NCBI RefSeq assembly: GCF_015767275.1
Contig: NZ_JADWMY010000001.1
Span: forward strand, 1,116,001 to 1,180,000
Direction: 5' to 3'
Origin: Herbaspirillum sp. AP02
GTDB taxonomy: Bacteria; Pseudomonadota; Gammaproteobacteria; Burkholderiales; Burkholderiaceae_D
Length of the DNA stretch: 64,000 nucleotides
Position numbers and translations under genes: made by a program. This document shows, piece after piece, positions 34,347-42,875 of this stretch. Within the stretch, counting starts at the first letter, position 1. Every line of letters begins with the position of its first letter. A model generated the notes under the pieces. The model searched no databases and was not told where the DNA came from. It worked only from the letters and a program-made list of their open reading frames with translations.

Positions 34347-36086
34347 ATGAAACACAAACGCGACTACACTGCCGACCGGCGGCTACCCTACCTGTGCGTC
34401 ATCGCACTGCTGATCGGCGCCCTCTCCACCGGCGCCGCCTGGCTGCTGCTGAAGCTCATCGCGCTCTTCACCAACCTGTTCTACTTCCAGCGCCTGTCCT
34501 TTGCCGCCAGTTCCCCGGCCTCGCATACGCTGGGCTGGATCGCCGCGCTGCTGCCGGTGGCGGGCGGCCTGATCGTCGGCCTGATGGCCCGTTATGGCAG
34601 TGACAAGATCCGCGGTCACGGCATCCCCGAAGCCATCGAGGCCATCCTGTTCGGCAAGAGCCGCATGTCGCCCAAGGTGGCCGTGCTCAAGCCCCTGTCC
34701 TCGGGCATCGTCATCGGCAGCGGTGGCCCCTTTGGCGCCGAAGGGCCGATCATCATGACCGGCGGCTCGGTGGGTTCGCTGCTGGGGCAATGGCTGCACC
34801 TGACGGCGGCCGAGCGCAAGACCCTGCTGGTCTGCGGCGCCTGCGCGGGCATGACGGCAATCTTTGGCACGCCGCTGGCGGCGGTGTTGCTGGCGGTGGA
34901 GCTGCTGCTGTTCGAACTGCGTCCGCGCAGCCTCTTGCCGGTGACGCTGGCCTGCGCGGTCGCCGGCTTCCTGCGGCCCTGGGTGCTGGAGGCGGGGGTG
35001 CTGTTTCCCTTGCAGGTGACCGCACCGGCCCCGATGGCCCTGCTCTCCTGCCTGGCGGCCGGCCTGGCCAGCGGCAGCCTGGCGGCGCTGCTGACGCTGG
35101 CGCTGTATCGCATCGAGGATGGTTTCCATCGCCTGCCGCTGCACTGGATGTGGTGGCCGGCCCTGGGCGGCATTGCCGTCGGCCTGGGCGGACTGCTGCA
35201 GCCGCGTGCGCTGGGCGTGGGCTATGACGTCATCGCCGACCTGCTGAACCAGCACATGCTGATCTCGGCGGCGCTGGCGCTGCTGCTGGTCAAGGCGGTG
35301 ATCTGGTTGCTGGCGCTGGGCTCAGGGACCTCGGGCGGGGTACTGGCGCCGCTGCTGATGATGGGTGCCGGCCTGGGACTGGTGCTGGCCCCGTGGCTGC
35401 CGGGCGGCTCCCCCGGGCTGTGGCCGCTGGTGTGCATGGCCGGTGTGCTGGGCAGCGTGCTGGGCGCACCGCTCACCGCTATCGTCTTCGCCTTCGGCCT
35501 GACCCATGCCAGCAACGCCCTGCTGCCCCTGATCGCCACCACCGCCGTGGCCTACGGGGTCAACGTGCTATGGATGAAGCGCTCCATCATGACCGAGAAG
35601 ATTGCCCGGCGTGGCCTGCACGTGCATCGCGAATACGGCGTCGATCCGCTGGAGCGCATGCATGTGGAAGACCTGATGTCCGCCCCGCAGACGCTGGATG
35701 CGGCCCTGCCGGCCGGCGCCGCGCTGGCGCACTGCCGCGCTGCCGCCCACGTGCATCGCTACTATCCGGTGACCCATGGACGTCAGCTGCTGGGCATACT
35801 GGCCCTGCGCACGCTGGAGGCGGCCGATCCGGCCCAGGTCTGCGGCCTGCTGCTGGAACCGGATCGTGGCTATCTGCTGCCGCACCTGAGCGCGCGCACC
35901 GCCGCCGGCATGATGGCGCGACTGGGCGTGGCGCGACTGCCGGTGGTGGCCGGCCCGGAACGCCGGCAGCTGGTGGGGATGCTTTCCCTGTCCGACCTGG
36001 CCCGCGCCAGCGCCGCCCATGCGGAGGAAGAATCGGTGCGGGAAAAACTGCTGGGCAACCAGGGCCTTACAGCACCCCACCGCTGA
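34347..36086 (+). CDS. ClC-type chloride channel/transporter with C-terminal CBS domains
   Basis: The 579-residue protein carries a ClC transmembrane domain (residues ~15-415). Family signatures are GHGIPEAIEA, the gating-glutamate segment GGPFGAEGPIIM (Glu132, corresponding to the GxEGP site) and GSGTSGGVLAPLLMMGAGLG. Two CBS domains follow (about 440-500 and 510-565). Retention of the gating Glu suggests a H+/Cl- exchanger or gated channel. A likely role is anion homeostasis or acid resistance. The last 20 bases overlap the convergent gene at 36067-36447. Confidence 0.92.
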   Translation: MKHKRDYTADRRLPYLCVIALLIGALSTGAAWLLLKLIALFTNLFYFQRLSFAASSPASHTLGWIAALLPVAGGLIVGLMARYGSDKIRGHGIPEAIEAILFGKSRMSPKVAVLKPLSSGIVIGSGGPFGAEGPIIMTGGSVGSLLGQWLHLTAAERKTLLVCGACAGMTAIFGTPLAAVLLAVELLLFELRPRSLLPVTLACAVAGFLRPWVLEAGVLFPLQVTAPAPMALLSCLAAGLASGSLAALLTLALYRIEDGFHRLPLHWMWWPALGGIAVGLGGLLQPRALGVGYDVIADLLNQHMLISAALALLLVKAVIWLLALGSGTSGGVLAPLLMMGAGLGLVLAPWLPGGSPGLWPLVCMAGVLGSVLGAPLTAIVFAFGLTHASNALLPLIATTAVAYGVNVLWMKRSIMTEKIARRGLHVHREYGVDPLERMHVEDLMSAPQTLDAALPAGAALAHCRAAAHVHRYYPVTHGRQLLGILALRTLEAADPAQVCGLLLEPDRGYLLPHLSARTAAGMMARLGVARLPVVAGPERRQLVGMLSLSDLARASAAHAEEESVREKLLGNQGLTAPHR

Positions 36087-36447
36087 GCTTGCACATCAGG
36101 TTGTCATGCGAGACCAGCACCACGTTGATGCCGGCATTGCCATTATCCAGACGGAACTCACTGTTGCCATTCGAGAGCGAAATGCTACGCACCGCCCGCG
36201 TCGCGGTTTCGGTGAGCACGGTCTCGCCGGCCATGTTCAGGCAGGTGAGCACGCAACCGGCCCCGGCGGCGCAACTGCGCGTGATGTCACTGGCCACCGG
36301 CGTGGGCGCGGCCGTGCCCCCGGCTGGCACCGGTACCGGGACGACGGCCGGGGTAGCGGGTGCTGCCTGTGCCTGCGCCGCCACCCAGGGCAAGCTCAGC
36401 AAGGAAAATGCCACCAGGGCGCAACAGATGGAGCGGACCATACGCAT
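36067..36447 (-). CDS. Secreted protein of unknown function
   Basis: The 126-residue product has a signal peptide (ICCALVAFSLLSLPWVAAQA-type, cleavage near residue 28) and a Pro/Ala/Val-rich linker (residues 29-50). The small domain that follows has five Cys, including SCAAGAGCVLTCLN and a late MCKL. The spacing suggests disulfide bonds in the periplasm or outside the cell. I do not recognise a family. It lies downstream of, and on the same strand as, the spore-coat-U gene but behind that gene's terminator. Its 3' end overlaps the convergent ClC gene by 20 bases. Confidence 0.65.
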   Translation of the reverse strand: MRMVRSICCALVAFSLLSLPWVAAQAQAAPATPAVVPVPVPAGGTAAPTPVASDITRSCAAGAGCVLTCLNMAGETVLTETATRAVRSISLSNGNSEFRLDNGNAGINVVLVSHDNLMCKLSGGVL

Positions 36448-36492
36448 GGCTTGCCTACCCTTCTCGCAAACAATCAGGCCGCTATTGCATCA

Positions 36493-36531
36493 CAAACAAA
36501 AAAAAGGCGCACCTCCTTGCGGAAGCACGCC
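36493..36531 (-). terminator. Rho-independent terminator of the spore-coat-U gene
   Basis: On the minus strand, GGCGTGCTTCC (36531-36521) pairs along its whole length with GGAGGTGCGCC (36516-36506) using G-U pairs allowed only on this strand. The loop is GCAA and a run of at least eight T follows. Confidence 0.85.
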
Positions 36532-36623
36532 CAAAAGTCAGCCCCCCTCAGGGCTACCCGGTAATCCGGTGTGGCGCGACGAGGGCCGCTGCGGTGAACG
36601 CAGGCGGCCTCGCCGTTACAAAA

Positions 36624-37124
36624 TCAGTAGGTCAAGGTGACGGTGACGGTGTCCGAATAGGCGCCTGCCAGTGGTGTCTGTGCGGCGGCGATCTGGCCAT
36701 ACACGGTCAGCGTCTGGGTCAGGCCCGAGCCGGTACCGGTAGCGGTATCGGTGCCGATGGTCGAACCCCAGTTGCTGGTGCGGGCTGCATCGCGGTACAG
36801 CGCGTAGTTCAGGGTGCCGCCGCCGGCCGCGCTCATCTTGCGGTTGCCGACGGTGGAACCGGTGCCGGTGCCGGCATCCAGACCGACGTTGTAGGCGGTA
36901 CCGTTGGTGCAAAGCACGGTGATGGTGCCGGACTGGTTGACCACACTCTGGGTGTAGGCGCCGAAGGCGATGGCCGAACCGACCACGGTGCAGGCGGCAA
37001 CCACCGAGGCGCTGATGGTCAGCGTGCCGCTGGCGGTGGCGGCGAAGGAAGCAGGTGCGCTGGAGGCCAGGACGACGGCGGCGACGGTGGCGGCAACGAA
37101 GCGGTTTTTCTTGGCATTGAACAT
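36624..37124 (-). CDS. Spore coat protein U domain (SCPU) protein
   Basis: The 166-residue protein has a signal peptide (ending PASFAA) and a single SCPU domain, seen in GTLTISASVVAACTVVGSAIAFG, the paired Cys at about 45 and 72, and the terminal YSDTVTVTLTY beta strand. SCPU proteins are pilin-like subunits of archaic chaperone-usher (Csu-type) fimbriae. Here no usher or chaperone gene is adjacent, so it may be a solitary secreted adhesin-like subunit. A strong terminator lies 93 bases downstream and a long 5' gap upstream. Confidence 0.9.
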   Translation of the reverse strand: MFNAKKNRFVAATVAAVVLASSAPASFAATASGTLTISASVVAACTVVGSAIAFGAYTQSVVNQSGTITVLCTNGTAYNVGLDAGTGTGSTVGNRKMSAAGGGTLNYALYRDAARTSNWGSTIGTDTATGTGSGLTQTLTVYGQIAAAQTPLAGAYSDTVTVTLTY

Positions 37125-37631
37125 GTGATCTCTCCCTGATCGCTGCCTGGTCCTCGCCCCTTGCTCGGACTTCGCTGTGCAGCTGGTATGGAGAGAACTT
37201 TACGTTTTTGTTGTACCGCCAAGTATCGGGCGCTTCCTGAGAGCGGAGGGGAAATGCGTCAGGAATTCCCTGAGTGATGCGGGGATGTCACAGGCCGGGA
37301 AATCACGAAAAATGTCCATGATCTGCCCGAGAGGCTCACCCACACTGGCTTTGCGCCAGATCAAATCCTGCATATAGATATGTCAAATGAGTGTTTGCAT
37401 CAACATCTATTAGCCGATAAAGTACGTTCCCAGAGCAATTCAATTGCGGCGCCACTTTTCAGATAGAACTGGGCGCCGCGAATCGCTCTCCCGGTTACCC
37501 ACTCCCTCCCTTCCACTGGTCCCTGCCCGACGGCATGCGGTGCCAGCCCCTTGCAGATCCGACAATTTCCTCCCCGCCCGCGCTGGAACAGCCCGCCGAC
37601 GCGCTGCCTGCATTTTTGATAGCATGCCGGG
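37125..37631. other. Divergent intergenic region between SCPU and serine acetyltransferase genes
   Basis: This 507-base region should hold both divergent promoters. It includes an AT-rich stretch at 37360-37440 and a perfect 8-bp inverted repeat GCGGCGCC (37446-37453) / GGCGCCGC (37472-37479) with an 18-base AT-richer interior. No gene with coding character is visible. Confidence 0.45.
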
Positions 37632-38567
37632 ATGGATACTTCACATACCCCCGAATTGAACGCCCTGGCCGAATCGGCCGGGATGGGCCTGTCTGCCGTA
37701 GTGGCCGGGCTGCGTACCTCACGCGAAGTGACCCACAAGATCCGCTATCGTGGCGAAATCCGCGAATTACCTTCACGCGAGGCGATGAAGACGCTGCTGG
37801 CGCACCTGCAGGCGGCGCTGTTCCCCACGCATTACGGCCACACCGACCTGTCGGACGAGACCATCGATTACTTCGTCGGGAGTCAATTGAATGCGGCGCT
37901 GTGCATCCTGAAGGAACAAGTCCGCCGCAGCCTCTATTTCAGCAGCGACAGTGAAGAAGACGCGCTGCTGCGCGAGCGCGCTGCCGTGATCACGCGTGAG
38001 TTCGCGCACCAGTTGCCCGACATTCGCGACGTGCTGGTCAGCGATATCCAGGCGGCCTACCACGGCGACCCGGCGGCCTCCAGCATTTCGGAAATCCTGC
38101 TCTGCTATCCCGGCACCACGGCCATCATCTACCACCGGCTGGCCCATGCCCTGCACCAGTTGGGCGCCCCCTTGCTGGCGCGCCTGATCGCCGACATCGC
38201 GCACTCGGCCACCGGCATCGACATCCACCCGGCGGCGCAGATCGGCCCCAGCTTCTTCATCGACCACGGCACCGGCGTGGTGATCGGCGAAACCACCATC
38301 ATCGGACGCAACGTGCGCCTGTACCAGGCGGTGACGCTGGGCGCCAAGCGCTTCCCGCAGGAGCCGGATGGTTCTCTGGTCAAGGGGATCCCGCGCCACC
38401 CCATCGTCGAGGACGACGTGGTGGTCTATGCCGGTGCCACCCTGCTGGGACGCATCACCATCGGCCGCGGCTCGGTCATCGGCGGCAATGTCTGGCTCAC
38501 CCACAGCGTGCCACCGGCCAGCAATATCTCGCAGGCGGAAATGCTGAGCGACTGCCAGCAGTCCTGA
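37632..38567 (+). CDS. Serine O-acetyltransferase (EpsC/SrpH type)
   Basis: The 311-residue enzyme has a helical N-terminal domain and a C-terminal left-handed beta-helix of hexapeptide repeats (IHPAAQIGPSFFIDHGTGVV, IGETTIIGRNVRLYQAVTLG). The catalytic DH pair lies in FIDHGTG. It acetylates serine to O-acetylserine, the precursor of cysteine. It is longer than housekeeping CysE and matches the EpsC/SrpH group sometimes linked to Fe-S or sulfur supply. The true start may be one of several in-frame codons, but the ATG at 37632 fits the family. Monocistronic. Confidence 0.9.
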   Translation: MDTSHTPELNALAESAGMGLSAVVAGLRTSREVTHKIRYRGEIRELPSREAMKTLLAHLQAALFPTHYGHTDLSDETIDYFVGSQLNAALCILKEQVRRSLYFSSDSEEDALLRERAAVITREFAHQLPDIRDVLVSDIQAAYHGDPAASSISEILLCYPGTTAIIYHRLAHALHQLGAPLLARLIADIAHSATGIDIHPAAQIGPSFFIDHGTGVVIGETTIIGRNVRLYQAVTLGAKRFPQEPDGSLVKGIPRHPIVEDDVVVYAGATLLGRITIGRGSVIGGNVWLTHSVPPASNISQAEMLSDCQQS

Positions 38568-38591
38568 GCCCTGCCGTCGGTCATGTGGGCG

Positions 38592-38747
38592 TCAAGCGCC
38601 CAGTGGCAGGCAGCGCTGCAGCAGGTACAGCACACCCAGCAAGGCCAGGCCGAACAGGAAGACCGTGCCGATCAGCTTGCGCTCGGCCGGTTGCAGGGGT
38701 TCCAGCGCGAAGCTGCCGAGTTCCTGGTAGATGTGATGGTCTTGCAT
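38592..38747 (-). CDS. Small single-pass membrane protein
   Basis: The 51-residue product starts MQDHHIYQELGSFALEPL. It has one hydrophobic helix at about 29-46 (LIGTVFLFGLALLGVLYLLQ) and ends RCLPLGA. GGAG is positioned six bases before the ATG at 38747; the longer upstream reading has no support. No known family is recognised. It sits between convergent serine acetyltransferase and the MFS gene upstream on the same strand, and could be co-transcribed with the latter. Confidence 0.55.
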   Translation of the reverse strand: MQDHHIYQELGSFALEPLQPAERKLIGTVFLFGLALLGVLYLLQRCLPLGA

Positions 38748-38855
38748 GCGGACTCCGGGTCGAAGGACAAGGAGCCCAATGCTAGCGAAGCGCTGCGCGG
38801 CTGTGAACGAAGCGATCAACGCATCGATATCCGCTGGGCGCATAAGCCGGCCCGA

Positions 38856-40001
38856 CTAGGGCGCGGCCGAGGGCTTGTGCAACGGCGCCGGTTCCCGGCC
38901 GCAGGCCAGCGCCGCCACAGCCAGCGCTGCAGCCGCCAGGCCATACAGCCAGAGCGAAGACATCACCGGCAACAGCAGCCCCGCCATCATCGGCCCCATG
39001 CCGGCCCCGATATCGCGCCAGATGGCCCGCCCGGCCAGGGCATGCACCCGTTGTGCCGGGGGCGTGCGGGCCGCCACGATGGGCGCCAGCAGCGGCAGTT
39101 GCAAGGCGCGCAGGATCACGATCAGCCCGGCGAACAGCCACAGCAGCCCGCCCCCGAACCCCACCAATGCCACGCAGGTCGCCAGCGACAGCGTCACCAG
39201 CACCTTCACCGCACCGAAACGCTCGGCCAGCCACCCGCCCAGCGGACTCAATACGATCTCCCCGGCATAGCGCAGCGCCATCAGCACCCCGGCCACCAAC
39301 TCGCCATCGGCGCCGAAGGATTGCTTGCTCATGTAGGCCAGCCCGACGATGAACAGCCCGTCCAGCGTCAGCCCTTCCAGGAAAGACCACCAGTCCAGCG
39401 CATTGGGCAGCTTCCAGCGGCGTGGCTGCGGGGGTGCGTAACCATGGGCCGGCAAGCGGCGCGCGGCCAGCAGGCCCAGCACGGCAGTGCAGGCCACCAG
39501 CAGGAACACCGTGCGCGGCCCGACATGCGCGGCCAGCAAGGCCGCCGTGGGCAACCACAGCATCGGGCCGATGGCGATCACCCCGCGCGAGCGCCCGGAG
39601 CGCCGCGCCGCGCCTTGCGGATTGGCGGTCGACATGGCCTGGGTCGACAGGTTGAGCCCGGCAAACGCCATGCCCCACAGCAGCCGCAGCGGCAGCAGCG
39701 CCCAGAAACCGCTGGCCACCGTATAGCCCAGCGCACACAGGATCGCCGCGCACACCGCCAGGGTGCAGGTGGGTCGATCACCGCGTCTGGCATAGAAGGC
39801 CGCCACCCAGCGATAGCCGGCGATGCGCACCAGCCGGTTGGCCGCCAGCAGCACCCCGGCCTCGGCCAGGCTCACGTGGAACTGGTCGGCATACATCGGC
39901 AGCAGGAGGTAGAGAACAATGTCGCAGGGCAAGGCGGCCGACAGCGACATGGCGGCGTGGCGCGAATCGAGATCGGCCTGGCGGAGGTCTGGCGTGGTCA
40001 T
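38856..40001 (-). CDS. Major facilitator superfamily transporter
   Basis: The protein (381 residues from the ATG at 40001) has about twelve hydrophobic segments and MFS features: the loop 2-3 region AFYARRGDRP and an ARRSGRSRGVIAIGPMLWLP block between helices 4 and 5. The second half-repeat contains GGWLAERFGAVKVLV. The substrate is unknown; drug or metabolite export is plausible. A divergent LysR-type gene starts 77 bases away and probably regulates it. The longer upstream frame begins with an Arg-rich segment unlike an MFS N-terminus, so 40001 is preferred. Confidence 0.85.
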   Translation of the reverse strand: MTTPDLRQADLDSRHAAMSLSAALPCDIVLYLLLPMYADQFHVSLAEAGVLLAANRLVRIAGYRWVAAFYARRGDRPTCTLAVCAAILCALGYTVASGFWALLPLRLLWGMAFAGLNLSTQAMSTANPQGAARRSGRSRGVIAIGPMLWLPTAALLAAHVGPRTVFLLVACTAVLGLLAARRLPAHGYAPPQPRRWKLPNALDWWSFLEGLTLDGLFIVGLAYMSKQSFGADGELVAGVLMALRYAGEIVLSPLGGWLAERFGAVKVLVTLSLATCVALVGFGGGLLWLFAGLIVILRALQLPLLAPIVAARTPPAQRVHALAGRAIWRDIGAGMGPMMAGLLLPVMSSLWLYGLAAAALAVAALACGREPAPLHKPSAAP

Positions 40002-40077
40002 GGGCCTGATGATGCGCCGCCTGCGGCGGCACTGACAAACGATATTAATTCCGGACATGCGTGATAAAATCTGACGC

Positions 40078-40974
40078 ATGGCCGACCTTTCCCTTCCGCT
40101 CAACGCCATCCGGGCCTTCCTGGCGGCGGCCCGCCATCAGAGTTTCACGCTGGCCGCGCACGAGCTCAATGTCACCCATGGCGCCATCAGTCGCCAGATC
40201 AAGAATCTCGAAGACTACCTGGGCATGCCGCTCTTCGAGCGCCGCGTGCGCCAGGTATTGCTGACCGAGCGTGGCCGCCAGTTCTTCGAGGAAGCCAGCC
40301 CGGCGCTGGACATCCTGGCCACGGCGGCGCGCCGCGTGATGCGCGACGCCCCTACCCGCACGGTGGTGATCAATGTGCGGCCGTCCTTTGCGGTGCGCTG
40401 GCTGATTCCGCATCTTTCCGATTTCGTGGAGCGTTATCCGGGCATTGCGCCGCAGGTGGTGACCAGCACGGCGGCGGTGGGCCGGGCCGGGTCTTCCTTC
40501 GATATCGCGGTGCGGCGGGGTGAGACCAATTGGCCGGAGAGTTTGAAGGTTCAGCGTTTCATGGAGGACGAGCTGGTGCTGGTGGCTTCGCCTGCTTTGT
40601 TGAAGTCAATGCCGCTGGAGGGTGTGGCGGGCATCGGGCGGCATACGCTGTTGCTGTCGCGCAGTCGGCGCAATGACTGGGAGGACTGGCGCAGGCTGGC
40701 GGGCTTGAAGCGGTCGCGGGGGCAGGCGATGCTGTATTTCGATCACGTGCATTTTGTATTGCAGGCGGTGGTGGATGGGCTGGGGCTGGCGTTGTCGCCA
40801 GTGTCGCTGGCGGACAATGATCTGCGTTCGGGGCGGCTGGTGTGTCCGCTGCCTGATTTGCGGATGGCCTTGGCGCCTTATTACCTGGGGATTTCTCCGC
40901 AGGCGGGGGCGGAGGCTTTGCTGTTTGCGAAGTGGTTGGGGGAGTATCGGGGGATGGCTGGTTTTTATGGCTGA
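40078..40974 (+). CDS. LysR-type transcriptional regulator (GcvA-like)
   Basis: The 298-residue regulator has an N-terminal winged helix (LNAIRAFLAAARHQSFTLAA, with HELNVTHGAISRQIKNLEDY) of the GcvA-like LysR subgroup and a C-terminal effector-binding domain. It probably controls the divergent MFS gene. The last third (from about 40500) uses noticeably more TTG and GGG codons than the first part, a local shift in codon style next to the repeat cluster. The sequence itself is complete and intact. Confidence 0.9.
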   Translation: MADLSLPLNAIRAFLAAARHQSFTLAAHELNVTHGAISRQIKNLEDYLGMPLFERRVRQVLLTERGRQFFEEASPALDILATAARRVMRDAPTRTVVINVRPSFAVRWLIPHLSDFVERYPGIAPQVVTSTAAVGRAGSSFDIAVRRGETNWPESLKVQRFMEDELVLVASPALLKSMPLEGVAGIGRHTLLLSRSRRNDWEDWRRLAGLKRSRGQAMLYFDHVHFVLQAVVDGLGLALSPVSLADNDLRSGRLVCPLPDLRMALAPYYLGISPQAGAEALLFAKWLGEYRGMAGFYG

Positions 40975-40998
40975 GCTTTTTTGCCGGCTCTGTCTTTT

Positions 40999-41035
40999 AA
41001 CTTCTGGGTAGTCTGCGAACTTCTGGGTAGTCTGC
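40999..41035 (+). repeat. Direct repeat of 18 bp at the edge of hairpin element 2
   Basis: AACTTCTGGGTAGTCTGC occurs at 40999-41016 and again at 41018-41035, one base apart. The second copy contains the end box of hairpin repeat copy 2; the first looks like a partial duplication of that end. Confidence 0.85.
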
Positions 41036-41343
41036 ACGGAATTTCTTCCTCCGCCCTGGCTTAATTTCTATCTTTCTCCGGGCGGAACGGAGCGCCGGGG
41101 GCGGCCCGGCAGCCGCTCACTTTTCTTGCTTCGCCAAGAAAAGTAAGCAAAAGAAGGCGACCGCTACTGCCCCGCCCTCCTTCGGAGGGTCCCCACGTTG
41201 GTCACCACGAGAACGGGAAAAATAGAGTCGCTTCGCTCCCACTATTTTCCTGATCCGTTCTCGTGGTGACCAACGCGGCGGGCCAGAAGCGGACAGCCGA
41301 TCCGGCTCGCCTTCGGCCTCGCGGAGGGCTCGCCTCCGGCTTC
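41026..41343 (-). repeat. Hairpin repeat element, copy 2 (inverted, swapped stem arms)
   Basis: This copy shares with copies 1 and 3 the end box (GGTAGTCTGCACGG on the plus strand), the GAGCGCCGGGGGCGGCCCGG block, the core GAGTCGCTTCGCTCCCAC with AAAAATAG/CTATTTT flanks, the CCCTCC/GGAGGG mini-hairpin and the CTCGCCTTCGG boxes. Its long stem is different: a perfect 21-bp inverted repeat (41196-41216 with 41255-41275) with no similarity to the 24-bp arms of the other copies. The small stem near 41122-41150 also differs in sequence yet pairs. Confidence 0.9.
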
Positions 41344-41505
41344 GGAATGCCACGGATTTAATGATCTTGGTAGGTGCATTAATCAAAACTTAATGCTGGC
41401 GGAGTATCCCGATACGGCCCTACTCAGTCGAACAGATGTGAAAATCAAGAGAGAAAAAGCACCCGCAGCGCCCCAACGGCAGCGGCAAGTGCAGCCTCCC
41501 CCTAC

Positions 41506-41824
41506 GAAGCCGAAGGCGAGCCCTCCGCGAGGCCGAAGGCGAGCCGGTCACGCTTTCCCCCTTGGGAGCCAGCCGCCGGAGTGAAGCCGCAAGTGGATCA
41601 GAAAAATAGTGGGAGCGAAGCGACTCTATTTTTCCCACTTGCGGCTTCACTCCGGCGGGAACCCTCCGCAGGAGGGCTGGCTCTTGGGGGCCGTTTTCTT
41701 TGCTTACTTTCTTTGGCGGGCCAAAGAAAGTGAGCGGCTGCCGGGCCGCCCCCGGCGCTCCCCTGCGACCGGAGAAAGATAGGAATTAAGCCAGGGCGGA
41801 GGAAGAAATTCCGTGCAGACTACC
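41506..41824 (+). repeat. Hairpin repeat element, copy 3
   Basis: This copy is nearly identical to copy 1 (28264-28585) through the stem (41573-41596 with 41635-41658) and hairpin blocks. It diverges mainly in the outer ~45 bases before the end box. Its outer end (41770-41824) is almost a perfect reverse complement of the outer end of copy 2 (41026-41082), making the pair a large inverted repeat. It ends 31 bases from the gcvH-like stop. Confidence 0.9.
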
Positions 41825-41855
41825 CAAGCCCCAGCAACAAACAACAAACAACAAA

Positions 41856-42233
41856 TCAGGAAACCAGCTTCAAATACCCCTGAGCATCCAAAAACCCCTC
41901 AGAAGAAAACGCCACAGCCGGCTGCAGCTTGAAGATCCACTGTTCATAGGGCACATCATTGACAGCATCAGGCGTCTCGACAAGGGCCTCATTGACCGCC
42001 AGCACGACCCCATCAACAGGCGCATGCAAATCCGAAGCCGTCTTGTTGGACTCAACAATCCCCGACTCCTCCCCCCGCACCAAAGAACGCCCAACAGCCG
42101 GCATCTCAACATAGACCAGCGGCCCCAACTGCTCCTGCCCAAAATCGGTAATACCGATGGTCAGCGAACCGTCCTCCTCCACCCGCACCCACTCATGGGT
42201 CTGGGCATAGACAAGATGATCGGGAATCAGCAT
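41856..42233 (-). CDS. GcvH-like lipoyl carrier protein (orphan)
   Basis: The 125-residue protein has the GcvH fold signature: HEWVRVEEDGSLTIGITDFG, LGPLVYVEMPAVG and the lipoylation site ESNKTASDLHAPVDG, with the acceptor Lys64. The canonical site reads ESVKAASD, so the Lys context is well kept. No gcvT or gcvP is nearby. It is the last gene of an ABC-transporter/AhpD operon, 28 bases after the CxxC AhpD-like gene. I infer it is a dedicated lipoyl carrier, perhaps the reductant of the AhpD-like protein, not part of glycine cleavage. AGGAGG precedes the ATG at 42233. Confidence 0.85.
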   Translation of the reverse strand: MLIPDHLVYAQTHEWVRVEEDGSLTIGITDFGQEQLGPLVYVEMPAVGRSLVRGEESGIVESNKTASDLHAPVDGVVLAVNEALVETPDAVNDVPYEQWIFKLQPAVAFSSEGFLDAQGYLKLVS

Positions 42234-42261
42234 CACAGCCTCCTAAAAATAAAGATGAACC

Positions 42262-42864
42262 TCAGGCCTCAGCCTGGGACCCGTCCGCAAACACCGGCTC
42301 ACCCAGATTGAGCATCAAGCGATTGGCCCAGGCAAAGATCGCCACCGAATGGATCAGGTCCAGCACCTCCAGCTCGGACAGACCCACGTCATACAGCGCC
42401 TTGATCTGCGCCGCACCGACCTCGCCCGACGCCTCCGTCAACTCCGCAGAAAACTTCGCCACCGCCTGCTCACGCGCATCCACGCCCGCGCCATAAGGCG
42501 AATCGAACACCTGCTTCACCGTGTCATTGCGCTTGGCCAACTGCTCGAAACGCTGCGCATGCACCGACGCGCAATACACGCAGCCATTGATGCGCGAGAC
42601 CACCAGCGAACCCAGCTCACGCTCCGCCCGCGACAAGCCCCCCGGCGCATACATGATGGCGTTGAAGGCCGCCGAACGCTGGCGCAGGATGTCCGGCTGG
42701 TGCGCCAGGAACAGGTAATAGTCCGAGGTCTTCGCCTTGGGATGGCTCTCCTCCAGCACCTTCACCTGGTCTTCGCTGGCCTGGTCCAGCTGGATCACAT
42801 CCAGCCACGCATCCCACTCCAGGGTTTCATTGGTAAAGCCGTTGGCCTTGATGATGTCGCTCAT
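42262..42864 (-). CDS. AhpD-like alkylhydroperoxidase-domain protein (peroxidase-related, CxxC)
   Basis: The 200-residue CMD/AhpD-fold protein contains the complete AhpD catalytic signature E-x11-C-x2-C-x3-H in ELGSLVVSRINGCVYCASVH. In AhpD these residues form a thiol-disulfide centre that reduces peroxides and is itself reduced by a lipoylated protein. It resembles the Avi_7169-type family (name recalled) found with ABC transporters. It lies 11 bases downstream of a second CMD protein and is followed by a GcvH-like gene. AAGGAG before the ATG supports the start. Confidence 0.88.
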   Translation of the reverse strand: MSDIIKANGFTNETLEWDAWLDVIQLDQASEDQVKVLEESHPKAKTSDYYLFLAHQPDILRQRSAAFNAIMYAPGGLSRAERELGSLVVSRINGCVYCASVHAQRFEQLAKRNDTVKQVFDSPYGAGVDAREQAVAKFSAELTEASGEVGAAQIKALYDVGLSELEVLDLIHSVAIFAWANRLMLNLGEPVFADGSQAEA

Positions 42865-42875
42865 GTCGATTCTCC

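Larger units (their letters stand above)
40975..41855. other. 881-base convergent intergenic region filled by two hairpin repeats
   Basis: The region between the convergent LysR and GcvH-like genes consists of repeat copy 2 (inverted), a unique ~160-base centre (41344-41505) and repeat copy 3. The centre contains no gene; it has an AT-rich part (41350-41400) next to GC-rich sequence. Confidence 0.8.

Noticed and set aside
41856-42233. GcvH as part of a glycine cleavage operon
   Set aside because: No gcvT or gcvP is nearby and the gene is embedded in the importer/AhpD operon.
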